Positions 1 through 9,200 of a stretch of 34,567 bases of DNA are shown here, one piece after another. The notes below the pieces were generated by a model. That model was not told the DNA's origin and ran no database searches. It saw only the letters and a list, made by a program, of their open reading frames with translations. Position numbers and translations under genes: made by a program. Each line of letters starts with the position of its first letter. The stretch's first letter is position 1. Source of the DNA: Catellatospora coxensis (lineage in GTDB: Bacteria > Actinomycetota > Actinomycetes > Mycobacteriales > Micromonosporaceae); assembly GCF_016862635.1 (NCBI RefSeq), contig NZ_BONI01000091.1:1-34567 (forward strand). The letters run 5' to 3'.

Positions 1-8
1 GACCGAAA

Positions 9-44
9 GAAGGCCCGGGTCAGAGAAATCTGGCTCGGGCCTTC
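9..44. terminator. Perfect 16-bp hairpin, terminator of an upstream gene
   Basis: Bases 9-24 pair with 29-44 without mismatch (one G-T pair) around a GAAA tetraloop. No T-run follows, which is usual for actinobacterial terminators. It lies before the first gene of the window, so it probably ends a transcript that starts to the left. Hairpins of the same style follow both tRNA genes in this window, so the upstream unit could be an RNA gene. Confidence 0.7.
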
Positions 45-105
45 GGTGTATCAAGGGCTGGCCTCGACCTCGTACGCTGCGGGTAACCCCCTCCGAGGAG
101 CAGTC

Positions 106-357
106 GTGAGACATCCGGCAGAGACCAGCAGGTTCTTCCACATCGCGATCGTGGCCACCTTCTTCGGCGTGCTGGGCGTCGCCGGGTCCGCCAGCGAACC
201 CGGCAGCGCGTTCAGCCCGTTCGCCGGGGTGCTCGGCTGGGTGCTGCTGGCCATCGGTTTGATCAACTTCGCGGTGCACGCGGTGGCACGGCTGCTGTTC
301 GACCACGAGATGTGGCGTAACACTCATTTCACCGAGATCGTCGACTCCGCGGACTGA
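106..357 (+). CDS. Small two-helix membrane protein, unknown function
   Basis: An 83-residue protein with two hydrophobic segments (about residues 9-28 and 37-65), so probably an inner membrane protein with short cytoplasmic ends. I do not recognise the family. The GTG at 106 is chosen because GAGGAG at 95-100 is a near-ideal ribosome binding site five bases upstream. The in-frame GTG at 46 has no such site and would add residues over the end of the preceding hairpin. It stands alone, with a terminator before it and a 250-base gap to the diguanylate cyclase gene. Reality of the gene is likely; function is unknown. Confidence 0.7.
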   Translation: MRHPAETSRFFHIAIVATFFGVLGVAGSASEPGSAFSPFAGVLGWVLLAIGLINFAVHAVARLLFDHEMWRNTHFTEIVDSAD

Positions 358-422
358 GCCGGTCACCCACCGTCGAACACGGCCCGAAGTTCGCGTTCGC
401 CCCAGCCGGGCACCGAAGTTCC

Positions 423-526
423 GGGTAAGGGGAGGCGCCGCCGGGAACCGCCTACCCGATGGGCCGTAAGCAGGGCAGGCATGCCCACTCATCCGATGGT
501 CACGCGGACCGAACGATTTTCATAAT
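423..526 (+). promoter_or_regulatory. Leader/promoter region before the GGDEF gene
   Basis: The 358-606 gap holds an interrupted hairpin (423-426 with 454-457, and 433-437 with 449-453) and, further on, CATAAT at 521-526, which resembles a -10 box. No good -35 is seen. The hairpin may end the small membrane protein transcript. I compared the stretch with what I recall of c-di-GMP and c-di-AMP riboswitches and saw no convincing match. Confidence 0.25.
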
Positions 527-606
527 GGCCGCTTAACCCGCCTACGGTGAGTAAGCTTGGCCGCCGTAAGCCCCCTCACCCCAGACGAAGAGCGAAATTC
601 TGCCCC

Positions 607-2058
607 GTGCCCCTTCCTCGCATCGTTGATGATGTTTCCGTAGCACTGCGAACCTCCCGCAGCGCGGTGGAAGCCTGCAATGCCACGGTCTCCGTGCTCA
701 GCCGGCACACCCCCGCCCTGATCGAGGCGCTGCTGCATGTGAAGGATCAGCTCCGGTGCGTCTCGGCGAGCGGAGCCTGGCAGGTGTTCTCCGCCGTGCC
801 GCTGGGCCACGGCGTGGTCGGCCGGGTGTACGCCAGCGGCAAGGCCGTCACCATCCTCGACGTCGCCAACGACCCGGACTACATCCGGCTCGGGCCACCC
901 ATCACGTCCGAGATCTGTGCGCCGATCATCGACCGGACCGGGCACCCGGTCGGCGTGATCAACGCCGAGTGGGCCGAGGCGCAGCCGCTGGACGGCTGGG
1001 CGGACACGCTCACCGAGGCCGGGCGGCTGCTCGGCGCGCGCCTGTCCGAGCTGGGCGGGCCGCCCGCAGAGACCCGCAGTGAGCAGCTGCTGCGCCACGC
1101 GCTCGCGCTCACCAACGCCGAGACCGACGCCGACGTGCTGGTCCGTGCCTGCCGCGCGGCCCGGGAGGTGACCGGCCTGGCCGCCGCCGTGCTGCTGCGG
1201 CCCGCCCCGGACCTGCTGCCCGAGGAGCAGGAGCTGCGGGTGGTCATCGCGGCCAGCTCCCCGGAGCCCCGGGACCGGCCGCTGGTCGCCCGGCTCGCGC
1301 AGATCGATCCCGACCGGCTCGCCGCGCTGCTCGACGAAGCCTGCCGGTACGGGGCCTCGTACACGCTCGGCGACCCCGCGGTGCTCGACGCCCGCGGGTT
1401 CGAGGCGCTGACCGCCGCCGGGGTGCGCACCATGATCGCGGTGCCGCTCGGGGCCGGCACACCCGTGGTGTCCTCGTCGGTCGGCGCGCTGGTGGTGCTG
1501 GACGAGACCGCGATCGTGCCCGACAGCGCGCTGGTGAACCTGCTGGAGCTGCTGGCGGCGCAGGCCAGCACCTGCCTGGAGAAGCTGAGCACGCTGCGCC
1601 GCCTGCATCTGCAGGCCAACTCCGACCCGCTGACCGGACTGGGCCACGGCGGGCCGTTCGGCGACCGCCTGGCCAACGCCACCCCCGGCCGGACCGCGTT
1701 GCTCGCCATCGACATCGACCAGTTCAAGTTGGTCAACGACACCTTGGGCCACGCCGCCGGCGACCGGGTGCTGGTGCAGATGTCCAGCGCGCTGCAGCAG
1801 GCGCTGCGCCTCGGCGACGAGCTGTTCCGCGTGGGCGGTGACGAATTCGTGGCCGTGGTCGACGTGCCCAGCGCCGCGGAGGCGCTGCTGGTCGCCGAGC
1901 GCCTGGTCGCGGCGGCGAGAGCCACCGGACGCACGATCAGCGTCGGTGTGGCGATCCAGGGCGAACTGGAGCCGCCGGAGGCCGCGATGTACCGCGCCGA
2001 CCAGGCGCTGTACGCCGTGAAGCGCAACGGCCGCAACGGCGTGCGCCTGGCCCCGTAG
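607..2058 (+). CDS. GAF-GAF-GGDEF diguanylate cyclase
   Basis: Probable soluble diguanylate cyclase making cyclic di-GMP from two GTP. Two GAF-like sensory regions (about residues 20-145 and 165-320) precede a C-terminal GGDEF domain (about 330-483). The active-site loop GGDEF is intact at 410-414, and the inhibitory site RLGD sits at 401-404 with the canonical five-residue spacing, so product feedback is expected. The metal/substrate segment DIDQFKLVNDTLGH is also canonical, while the usual LTGLPNR is changed to LTGLGHG. There is no EAL or HD-GYP domain and no membrane segment. A GTG at 547 is in frame, but codons 547-606 lack the usual GC-rich third positions, so 607 is preferred without a strong ribosome binding site. 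The GAF ligand cannot be told from sequence. Confidence 0.9.
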   Translation: MPLPRIVDDVSVALRTSRSAVEACNATVSVLSRHTPALIEALLHVKDQLRCVSASGAWQVFSAVPLGHGVVGRVYASGKAVTILDVANDPDYIRLGPPITSEICAPIIDRTGHPVGVINAEWAEAQPLDGWADTLTEAGRLLGARLSELGGPPAETRSEQLLRHALALTNAETDADVLVRACRAAREVTGLAAAVLLRPAPDLLPEEQELRVVIAASSPEPRDRPLVARLAQIDPDRLAALLDEACRYGASYTLGDPAVLDARGFEALTAAGVRTMIAVPLGAGTPVVSSSVGALVVLDETAIVPDSALVNLLELLAAQASTCLEKLSTLRRLHLQANSDPLTGLGHGGPFGDRLANATPGRTALLAIDIDQFKLVNDTLGHAAGDRVLVQMSSALQQALRLGDELFRVGGDEFVAVVDVPSAAEALLVAERLVAAARATGRTISVGVAIQGELEPPEAAMYRADQALYAVKRNGRNGVRLAP

Positions 2059-2114
2059 CCACCCGATCCCGCGCTGTTGCACGCCCGGAACGCTTCGCCC
2101 ACCGTGAAACTGCT

Positions 2115-2164
2115 GGATCTAGATGAGTTGTGGTCGCCCCGACGACCACAACTCATCTAGATCC
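2115..2164. repeat. Perfect 22-bp inverted repeat between convergent genes
   Basis: Bases 2115-2136 are the exact reverse complement of 2143-2164, with a six-base loop CCCCGA. The arms are less GC-rich than the surroundings and contain the palindrome ATCTAGAT. It lies between the ends of the diguanylate cyclase gene and asd, where a bidirectional terminator is expected. The length and perfection exceed what termination requires, so a dispersed palindromic repeat is an alternative. Confidence 0.8.
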
Positions 2165-2250
2165 GAAAATCGCCACCCACCAGCGCCGCCCCAGACCGCC
2201 ATGCGGGTGCGCTGCTGCGTTGGTGCAGCTCAACGCATGTCAGACGTTAA

Positions 2251-2294
2251 GAAGGGCACCTTCTACAACGCGGAGCGTTAAGAAGGTGCCCTTC
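2251..2294. repeat. Composite palindromic element, copy A
   Basis: GAAGGGCACCTTC (2251-2263) pairs perfectly with 2282-2294. Inside the loop, AACGC (2267-2271) pairs with GCGTT (2275-2279). It sits 12 bases beyond the asd stop. The same outer arms with a different inner palindrome recur at 9142-9191, which defines a repeat family in this window. Probable role: terminator for asd. Confidence 0.8.
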
Positions 2295-2306
2295 CTTTGC
2301 CTTGGG

Positions 2307-3368
2307 TCAGCGGGAGAGGTCGGCGGCGAGGAGTTCGGCGATCTGGGCCGTATTGAGGGCGGCGCCCTTGCGGAGGTTGTCGCCGGTCACGAAGAAGTCG
2401 AGGGCGCGGGGGTCGTCGACGGCGCGGCGGATGCGGCCGACCCACGACGGATCGGTGCCGACGGCGTCGATGGGCATCGGAAACTCCCCCGCCGCCGGAT
2501 CGTCCACGACGATCACGCCGGGCGCTCCCTGGAGCACCTCCCGGGCCCCGATGGCGTCGACCTCCGAACCGAAGACCGCGTGCACGGCGACCGAGTGCCC
2601 GGTGACCACGGGCACGCGCACGCACGTGGCGCTGACCTTCAGGTCCGGCAGCCCCAGGATCTTGCGGGTCTCGTTGCGCATCTTCAGCTCTTCGCTGGAC
2701 CAGCCGCCGTCCTTCAGCGAGCCGGCGAACGGCACCACGTTCAGCGCGACGGGCGCCGCGAACGGGCCCAGCTCGTCGCCGACCGCGTGCCGCACGTTGC
2801 CCGGCCGGGTGCCGAGCACCCGGTCCCCGGCGACCTTGGCGATCTGGTCGTGCAGGGTGTCCACGCCGATCTGCCCCGCCCCGGAGACGGCCTGGTACGA
2901 GGCCAGCACCAGTTCCTTGAGGCCGTACGCGTTGTGCAGCGGGGCGATCGCCACGATCATCGCCAGGGTGGTGCAGTTGGCGTTGGCGATGATGCCCTTG
3001 GGCCGGTTGCGGATCTGCGCCGGGTTGATCTCGGGGACGACCAGGGGCACGTCGGGGTCCATCCGGAACGCGCCGGAGTTGTCGACCGCGACCGCGCCGC
3101 GGGCCGCCGCGATGGGCGCCCAGTAGGCGGAGACCTCGTCGGGCACGTCGAACATGGCGACGTCGACGCCGTCGAAGGCCTCCTCGGTGAGCGCGACGAC
3201 CTCGACCTCCTGGCCGCGCACGAGCAGGCGGCGGCCGGCCGAGCGCGCGGACGCGACCAGCCGGATGTCGCCCCACACGTTGCGGCGGTTGCTGAGGATG
3301 TCGAGCATCACCGTGCCGACGGCACCGGTCGCCCCGACGACGGCGAGGGTGGGCAGTTTGTGGCTCAT
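2307..3368 (-). CDS. asd: Aspartate-semialdehyde dehydrogenase
   Basis: Catalyses NADPH-dependent reductive dephosphorylation of L-aspartyl phosphate to aspartate semialdehyde, the branch point to lysine/diaminopimelate, threonine and methionine. The 353-residue protein has the N-terminal nucleotide loop GATGAVG (12-18), the catalytic Cys132 in NANCTT, the SGAGQIG loop and the conserved [13 protein letters not shown] segment carrying substrate-binding and acid-base residues. The length is normal. The ATG at 3368 follows a strong GAGGAGA ribosome binding site. It lies downstream of ask on the same strand, 57 bases apart, and is presumably cotranscribed. The gap is bridged by a short ORF whose stop overlaps this start codon. 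Confidence 0.97.
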   Translation of the reverse strand: MSHKLPTLAVVGATGAVGTVMLDILSNRRNVWGDIRLVASARSAGRRLLVRGQEVEVVALTEEAFDGVDVAMFDVPDEVSAYWAPIAAARGAVAVDNSGAFRMDPDVPLVVPEINPAQIRNRPKGIIANANCTTLAMIVAIAPLHNAYGLKELVLASYQAVSGAGQIGVDTLHDQIAKVAGDRVLGTRPGNVRHAVGDELGPFAAPVALNVVPFAGSLKDGGWSSEELKMRNETRKILGLPDLKVSATCVRVPVVTGHSVAVHAVFGSEVDAIGAREVLQGAPGVIVVDDPAAGEFPMPIDAVGTDPSWVGRIRRAVDDPRALDFFVTGDNLRKGAALNTAQIAELLAADLSR

Positions 3369-3421
3369 GCCTTCTCCTCGCTCCAGGTGCGGCCGCCGGT
3401 TCGCTTGTTTCGCGGGTTCAT
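3365..3421 (-). CDS. Linker micro-ORF between ask and asd (18 codons)
   Basis: ATG at 3421, four bases after the ask stop, opens an 18-residue frame ([18 protein letters not shown]). Its TGA at 3367-3365 overlaps the asd ATG as ATGA. The last codons GAG GAG AAG also form the asd ribosome binding site. This could be translational coupling or simply chance from a GAGGAG..GCATGA start region. It shares the ending E-E-x-A and the ATGA junction with the ORF at 20051-20122, and the ATGA junction with the one at 13126-13200. No function is assigned. Confidence 0.3.
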   Translation of the reverse strand: MNPRNKRTGGRTWSEEKA

Positions 3422-3425
3422 CGCG

Positions 3426-3944
3426 CTACCGGCCGGTCCCGGCGTACACCACGGCCTCTTCGTCGCCGCCGAGCTCGAACGCGTCGTGCACGGCGCGCAC
3501 GGCGGAGTCGAGGTCGGTGTCGCGGCAGACCACCGAGATGCGGATCTCCGAGGTCGAGATGATCTCGATGTTGACGCCCGCGCGGGCCAGCGCCTCGCAG
3601 AAGGTGGCGGTGACGCCCGGGTTGGAGCGCATGCCCGCGCCGACCAGCGAGATCTTGCCGATGTGGTCGTCGTAGAGCAGGCCCTTGAAGCCGACCCGCT
3701 CCTGGATCTTCTGCAGGGCGGCCATCGCGGTGGGGCCGTCGTCCTTGGGCAGCGTGAAGGAGATGTCGGTGCGGCCGGAGGCCTCGGTGGAGACGTTCTG
3801 CACGATCATGTCGATGTTGATCTCGGCGTCGGCCAGCGTGCGGAAGATCGACGCGGCCTCGCCCGGCTCGTCCGGCACGGAGACGATGGTGATCTTCGCT
3901 TCGTTCCGGTCGTGCGCGACGCCGGTGATGAGTGCCTGCTCCAC
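3426..3944 (-). other. Internal in-frame start for aspartokinase beta chain
   Basis: GTG at 3944 (residue 250 of the alpha chain) is preceded by GGAGG at 3957-3953 with eight bases between. It would give a 172-residue protein starting [12 protein letters not shown] that consists of the two ACT domains. Alpha2beta2 aspartokinases of Corynebacterium glutamicum and Bacillus subtilis make their beta chain from such an internal start, and the position and length agree. The site is seen in the sequence; its use is inferred from the family. Confidence 0.7.
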
Positions 3945-4691
3945 GGAAAGGTCCTCCATTGATCCCGTCACCAGGGTGCCGGTGTTGTTCGAGTACGACG
4001 AGCGGACGTGGATCGGCAGCCCGAACCGGCGGGCGTACTCCACGCTGCGCAGGTGCAGGATCTTGGCGCCGGACGCGGCCAGCTCCAGCATCTCCTCATA
4101 GGTGATCTGGTCGACCTTGGCCGCGTTGGGCACGATGCGCGGGTCGGCGGTGTACACGCCGTCCACGTCGGTGTAGATCTCGCAGACGTCGGCCTTCAGC
4201 GCGGCGGCCAGCGCCACCGCGGTCGTGTCCGAGCCGCCACGGCCGAGCGTGGTGATGTCCTTGGTGTCCTGGGCGACGCCCTGGAAGCCGGCCACGATCA
4301 CGATCGCGCCCTCGTCGAGCGCGCCGCGCAGGCGGCCCGGGGTGACGTCGATGATGCGCGCCTTGCCGTGCACCGACGTGGTGATGACGCCGGCCTGCGA
4401 CCCGGTGTACGAGCGCGCCTCGTAGCCCAGGTTGTGGATGGCCATGGCGAGCAGCGCCATCGAGATGCGCTCGCCCGCGGTGAGCAGCATGTCGAACTCG
4501 CGGCCGGGGGGCAGCGGGCTGACCTGGTGCGCCAGGTCGATCAGCTCGTCGGTCGTGTCGCCCATCGCGGAGACGACCACGCAGACGTCGTTGCCGGCCT
4601 TCCGCGTCGCGACGATGCGCTCGGCGACCCGCTTGATCCGCTCAGCGTTGGCGACTGACGAGCCGCCGTACTTCTGCACGACGAGGGCCAC
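3426..4691 (-). CDS. ask: Aspartokinase (alpha chain)
   Basis: Phosphorylates L-aspartate with ATP, the first committed step of the aspartate family. The 421-residue protein has the kinase-domain signature KYGGSS at residues 7-12, the [12 protein letters not shown] phosphate/aspartate segment, and [13 protein letters not shown]. Two ACT domains follow in the C-terminal 170 residues and are expected to bind lysine/threonine for feedback inhibition, as in the Corynebacterium glutamicum enzyme. The GTG at 4691 is chosen: upstream GAGAGGAG is a ribosome binding site and the protein then begins [10 protein letters not shown], as in homologues. A further in-frame ATG at 4712 lies upstream of that binding site. 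First gene of the ask-asd operon. A separate beta start lies inside (see next entry). Confidence 0.97.
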   Translation of the reverse strand: MALVVQKYGGSSVANAERIKRVAERIVATRKAGNDVCVVVSAMGDTTDELIDLAHQVSPLPPGREFDMLLTAGERISMALLAMAIHNLGYEARSYTGSQAGVITTSVHGKARIIDVTPGRLRGALDEGAIVIVAGFQGVAQDTKDITTLGRGGSDTTAVALAAALKADVCEIYTDVDGVYTADPRIVPNAAKVDQITYEEMLELAASGAKILHLRSVEYARRFGLPIHVRSSYSNNTGTLVTGSMEDLSVEQALITGVAHDRNEAKITIVSVPDEPGEAASIFRTLADAEINIDMIVQNVSTEASGRTDISFTLPKDDGPTAMAALQKIQERVGFKGLLYDDHIGKISLVGAGMRSNPGVTATFCEALARAGVNIEIISTSEIRISVVCRDTDLDSAVRAVHDAFELGGDEEAVVYAGTGR

Positions 4692-4881
4692 GGTTGCACG
4701 GCTCCTCTCCACCTCAGGGACTAAAGACGCTTCAGCTTAGCGGCGGCTCCCGCCGCTCCTCGCCGGTCGATCCCAGCTGTCGGGCAGCGCCGCCGAGAAA
4801 GTCCGAGATCCTCTTTCGTACGGCTTCCGGCGCCGTGCAGTCACCCGACTCCCCCGCATCGCCGCCGCAGGATTTAACGCC

Positions 4882-4897
4882 TGTGACGCGCACCACA
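4882..4897. promoter_or_regulatory. CRP/GlxR-like palindrome
   Basis: TGTGACGCGCACCACA matches the TGTGA-N6-TCACA consensus of the CRP/GlxR family at nine of ten positions. It lies in the divergent gap between ask and the lipoprotein gene, 90 bases before the latter. Single-site matches occur by chance in high-GC DNA. Confidence 0.35.
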
Positions 4898-4941
4898 GAC
4901 CGCGCGTTGCCTGCTCATCACGCGATCTTGTGTAGGCCGGG

Positions 4942-4980
4942 GCGCGTCATACCGGAGATGACGCGCGCCGGGTTGAGAAT
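4942..4980 (+). promoter_or_regulatory. Inverted repeat and -10 box before the lipoprotein gene
   Basis: GCGCGTCAT (4942-4950) and ATGACGCGC (4958-4966) form a perfect 9-bp inverted repeat with a seven-base spacer. GAGAAT at 4975-4980 ends exactly seven bases before the GTG at 4987, so the transcript may be leaderless. The repeat then covers the -35 region and would be a natural operator. The rest of the 4692-4986 gap shows nothing clear. Confidence 0.4.
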
Positions 4981-4986
4981 GGGCGC

Positions 4987-5763
4987 GTGCGCCGGGCTGT
5001 CCTCTCCCTCTGTCTCATCGCCGCCTGCTGGTCGGTCTCCGCCTGCGGCGGCGACACGCCGGAGACCACTCCGACGTCGGCCGCCCCGGTCTCCACCGCG
5101 CTCCCCGAGCCGGCCGGGGCCCGGGCGCAGCTCGCCGCCCGGGCGGCCGCCGCCAAGGACCTGCGCCAGGTGGCCATGTACACCTTCAAGAGCCCGAAGC
5201 GCCCCGACCGCCGCGTGGTGGTCACCCGGGCCGTCGACGGCACCTGGCGCATCGACGTGCCCGGCGGGGCGCACGGCGGCGCGGTGGACATCGCGCTGGT
5301 CTTCGCGGCGAACACCCTGCACCAGTGCGCGCTGGCGGCGGGCAACCACCCGTACTCGGGATGCGTGAAGATCAACGGGGCGCTGCCGGCGAAGGCCGAC
5401 CTGAAGATCCAGCACCTGATCACGGACTGGCAGAACATGCTGACCGACCGGCGGCTCGCGATCGCCGTGGCCGAGGTCGCCCCGCTGCCCGGGGCTCGCG
5501 GTAAGTGCTACTCGGTGGAGTCGTCGGCGGCCAGCATGACGCTGCCGCTGGACGCGGGCATCTACTGCTACGAGACCGACGGCACGCTCACCGCGGCCAA
5601 GGTCGCCTTCGGCACCCTGCTGCTGGAGGGGACCCCGGGGTTGGCTCCGCCCTCGGTGCAGCTGCCCGGCCCGGTGGTGCCCGGCAACCCGCTGCCGCTG
5701 AACGCGCCGCCGTCCCCGAAGCCGTCCACCAGCACTTCCGCCTCCCCCTCGCCGAAGGCCTGA
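4987..5763 (+). CDS. Putative secreted lipoprotein, unknown function
   Basis: A 258-residue protein with a lipoprotein signal peptide: a basic start, a hydrophobic core and a lipobox SVSAC with Cys19 or Cys20. A Thr/Pro-rich spacer follows the cysteine and a Pro/Ser/Thr-rich tail ends the protein. The middle part has about five cysteines that could form disulfides outside the cell. I recognise no enzyme motif; it may be a LppX/LprG-like or otherwise lineage-specific lipoprotein (weak guess). The start is GTG at 4987 with no ribosome binding site but a -10 box at the leaderless distance. It is divergent from ask and followed, 127 bases on, by an MFS gene on the same strand. Confidence 0.8.
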   Translation: MRRAVLSLCLIAACWSVSACGGDTPETTPTSAAPVSTALPEPAGARAQLAARAAAAKDLRQVAMYTFKSPKRPDRRVVVTRAVDGTWRIDVPGGAHGGAVDIALVFAANTLHQCALAAGNHPYSGCVKINGALPAKADLKIQHLITDWQNMLTDRRLAIAVAEVAPLPGARGKCYSVESSAASMTLPLDAGIYCYETDGTLTAAKVAFGTLLLEGTPGLAPPSVQLPGPVVPGNPLPLNAPPSPKPSTSTSASPSPKA

Positions 5764-5890
5764 CGCCTCTAGCAGAGTTCGGCGCGATCCGTCGCCCCGC
5801 AGCCCGGGATGTGTGGATCGGGTGAAGGAAAGCGCCGGATGGTGGATATCGGCTGGAGAAACCCGGCCGACTCAGGCTGGAATCGGTGGC

Positions 5891-7132
5891 ATGGCCCTGC
5901 GTGACAACCTCATCCCGCCGCCCGGACTCCCCCGCCGTCTCGCCACCCAGAACCTGCTCTTCGGCGTCGGCGCGGGAACCTTCCTCACCGGCAGTGCCGT
6001 CTTCTTCACCCGGGTGGTCGGCCTGCGGCCGCACGAGATCGGCATCGGGTTGTCGCTGGCGGCCGCGATCGCGCTGGTCACCGCCGTGCCGCTGAGCGCG
6101 CTGACCGACCGGTTCGGCGCCCACCGGATGTGGACCGGCGGTGTCGTGGCCCAGGGGCTGCTCTTCGCAGCCTGGCCGTTCGCGCGGGGCTTCTGGAGCT
6201 TCCTGCTCGTCATCGCCTGCCTGGAACTGGTCGCCACGGTCGGGCAGGCCGGGCGAAACGTGTACCTGATCGAGGCGCTCGATCCCGAGACGCGGGTCCG
6301 CACGCAGGCGTTCTCCCGCTCCTGGCTGAACGTGGGCTGGTCGCTGGGGGCCGGGCTGGCCGCGCTGGCCCTGGCGATCGACACCACCCCGGCGTACTAC
6401 ACGCTGGTCCTGCTCAACAGCGCGCTGCTGCTGGCCAACGCGTACTTCATCGGCCGCCTGCCGCGCGTGCCGCGTTCCGCGGCCGCCGGGGCCCGGCGGC
6501 GGGTCGGCGCGGTGTTCGCGGACCGGCCGTTCCTCGCCGTCACCGCGGTATGCGCCGTGCTGACCTGCTACATGACCGTGCTGATGGAGGTGGCCCCGCT
6601 GTGGCTGCTGCACCGGACCGACGCGCCGAAGTGGTGGCTCGGCGTGATGACGGTGACGAACACGCTCATGGCCACGACGCTGCAGGTCGCGGTGACCAAG
6701 GGGGCGCACACCATCGGCGGGGCGGCGGCGGCCTCCCGCCGGGCCGGCCTGGTCGCCGCGCTGGGCTGCCCCGTCTACCTGCTCACCGGGGCCACCAGCG
6801 GCGTCTGGACCATGGTGCTGCTGGTGCTGGCGACGATCCTGCTGACCATGGCCGAGCTGTGGCAGTCGGCCGGCGCCTGGACGTTCATGGCCGAGCTGCC
6901 GCCGGCCGACCGGCGCGGTGAGTACGTCGGCGCGTTCCGGATGGGCGGCTCCGCCCAGTCCATGATCGCCCCGGCGTCGCTGATCGCGCTGGCGGTGACC
7001 TCGGGCGGCTGGGGCTGGTTCGCCATCGCCGGGCTGTTCCTCGGCGCGGCACTGCTCATCGGGCCGGCGGCCCGGCGCGCGGCCCGGTCCCGCGAGCAGC
7101 TGGCCGGCGTGCCGGCCCCGGTGCCTGCCTGA
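5891..7132 (+). CDS. MFS transporter
   Basis: A 413-residue integral membrane protein with about 12 hydrophobic segments, of the major facilitator superfamily. The loop between helices 2 and 3 reads LTDRFGAHRMWTGG, the MFS motif-A position. The substrate is unknown; drug or metabolite export is the usual guess for this actinobacterial type. The ATG at 5891 (MALRDNLIPPPG) is preferred over the upstream GTG at 5813 because the additional 26 residues look non-coding and precede the first helix without need. It is followed by a short hairpin, so it probably ends its transcript before the leuA leader. Confidence 0.9.
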   Translation: MALRDNLIPPPGLPRRLATQNLLFGVGAGTFLTGSAVFFTRVVGLRPHEIGIGLSLAAAIALVTAVPLSALTDRFGAHRMWTGGVVAQGLLFAAWPFARGFWSFLLVIACLELVATVGQAGRNVYLIEALDPETRVRTQAFSRSWLNVGWSLGAGLAALALAIDTTPAYYTLVLLNSALLLANAYFIGRLPRVPRSAAAGARRRVGAVFADRPFLAVTAVCAVLTCYMTVLMEVAPLWLLHRTDAPKWWLGVMTVTNTLMATTLQVAVTKGAHTIGGAAAASRRAGLVAALGCPVYLLTGATSGVWTMVLLVLATILLTMAELWQSAGAWTFMAELPPADRRGEYVGAFRMGGSAQSMIAPASLIALAVTSGGWGWFAIAGLFLGAALLIGPAARRAARSREQLAGVPAPVPA

Positions 7133-7133
7133 C

Positions 7134-7148
7134 GGGACACGGTGTCCC
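7134..7148. terminator. Short hairpin after the MFS gene
   Basis: GGGACA (7134-7139) pairs with TGTCCC (7143-7148) immediately after the MFS stop codon. It is compact, with only weak T-richness following (CATTTCG). Plausible terminator separating the MFS gene from the leuA leader. Confidence 0.45.
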
Positions 7149-7187
7149 ATTTCGTGGACATCGAGCCCGGACGGCGATCTATGGGCG

Positions 7188-7193
7188 TACAGT
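7188..7193 (+). promoter_or_regulatory. Putative -10 box of leuA
   Basis: TACAGT fits the actinobacterial TANNNT -10 pattern. The expected transcription start is near 7200, just before the leader peptide ATG at 7204. No convincing -35 is seen 16-18 bases upstream. Confidence 0.4.
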
Positions 7194-7203
7194 GGCCCCC
7201 ATC

Positions 7204-7248
7204 ATGTGCTGCGTGAGCCTCCTGCTTCGCCGCCGCGACGAGGTCTGA
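7204..7248 (+). CDS. Leucine leader peptide of leuA (14 codons)
   Basis: ATG at 7204 opens MCCVSLLLRRRDEV and stops at TGA 7246-7248. Three consecutive Leu codons (CTC CTG CTT, 7219-7227) precede three Arg codons. The end of the ORF forms the left arm of a 12-bp hairpin. The frame lies about 180 bases before leuA, just after a likely promoter. A peptide with a run of codons for the end product of the operon is the hallmark of ribosome-mediated attenuation. The two Cys codons are unexplained. Confidence 0.7.
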   Translation: MCCVSLLLRRRDEV

Positions 7249-7310
7249 CCGACCGGCACCTCGTCGCGGAGTAGCGACGTGCGCTCGCCCGCTGGTCCCG
7301 CCACGTTTTT
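7233..7310 (+). promoter_or_regulatory. leuA transcription attenuator
   Basis: Four segments can form exclusive pairs. Segment 1 (7233-7244) pairs with segment 2 (7258-7269) over 12 bp. Segment 2 (7262-7267, CGTCGC) can instead pair with segment 3 (7274-7279, GCGACG). Segment 3 (7277-7281, ACGTG, plus two pairs after a bulge) can pair with segment 4 (7300-7306), directly before a T-run at 7306-7310. A ribosome stalled on the Leu codons would mask segment 1, freeing 2:3 and preventing the T-run hairpin. The 3:4 stem is weak by eye. The region from 7311 to the leuA start holds no further clear element. Confidence 0.6.
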
Positions 7311-7351
7311 CTGTTTGCCGGAAGAAGTTGCCGGTTCAACGAATCTGATGA

Positions 7352-9130
<1,779 letters not shown>

Positions 9131-9141
9131 CCCCGAAGGCG

Positions 9142-9191
9142 AAGGAAGGGCACCTTCTACACGGACGTCCGTTATGAAGGTGCCCTTCCTT
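9142..9191. repeat. Composite palindromic element, copy B / leuA terminator
   Basis: Bases 9142-9157 pair with 9176-9191 over 16 bp. The core is the same GAAGGGCACCTTC arm as copy A (2251-2294), but the inner palindrome differs (ACGGAC/GTCCGT, 9161-9172). A T-rich tract follows on the plus strand to 9198, so this is a strong intrinsic terminator for leuA. It also lies just past the stop of the convergent MFS gene. Confidence 0.85.
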
Positions 9192-9200
9192 TCTTTTTGG

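Noticed and set aside
358-606. c-di-GMP or c-di-AMP riboswitch before the GGDEF gene
   Set aside because: Some G-rich pieces are suggestive, but conserved core sequences of these classes are not found.
520-2082. Long minus-strand open frame opposite the diguanylate cyclase
   Set aside because: Shadow of GC-rich codons; translation is His/Gly/Arg/Gln-rich with no domain, while the plus strand carries clear motifs.
2130-3962. 610-codon plus-strand frame across asd and ask
   Set aside because: Antisense to two unmistakable enzymes; composition (Gly/Asp/His/Arg) is that of a mirror frame.
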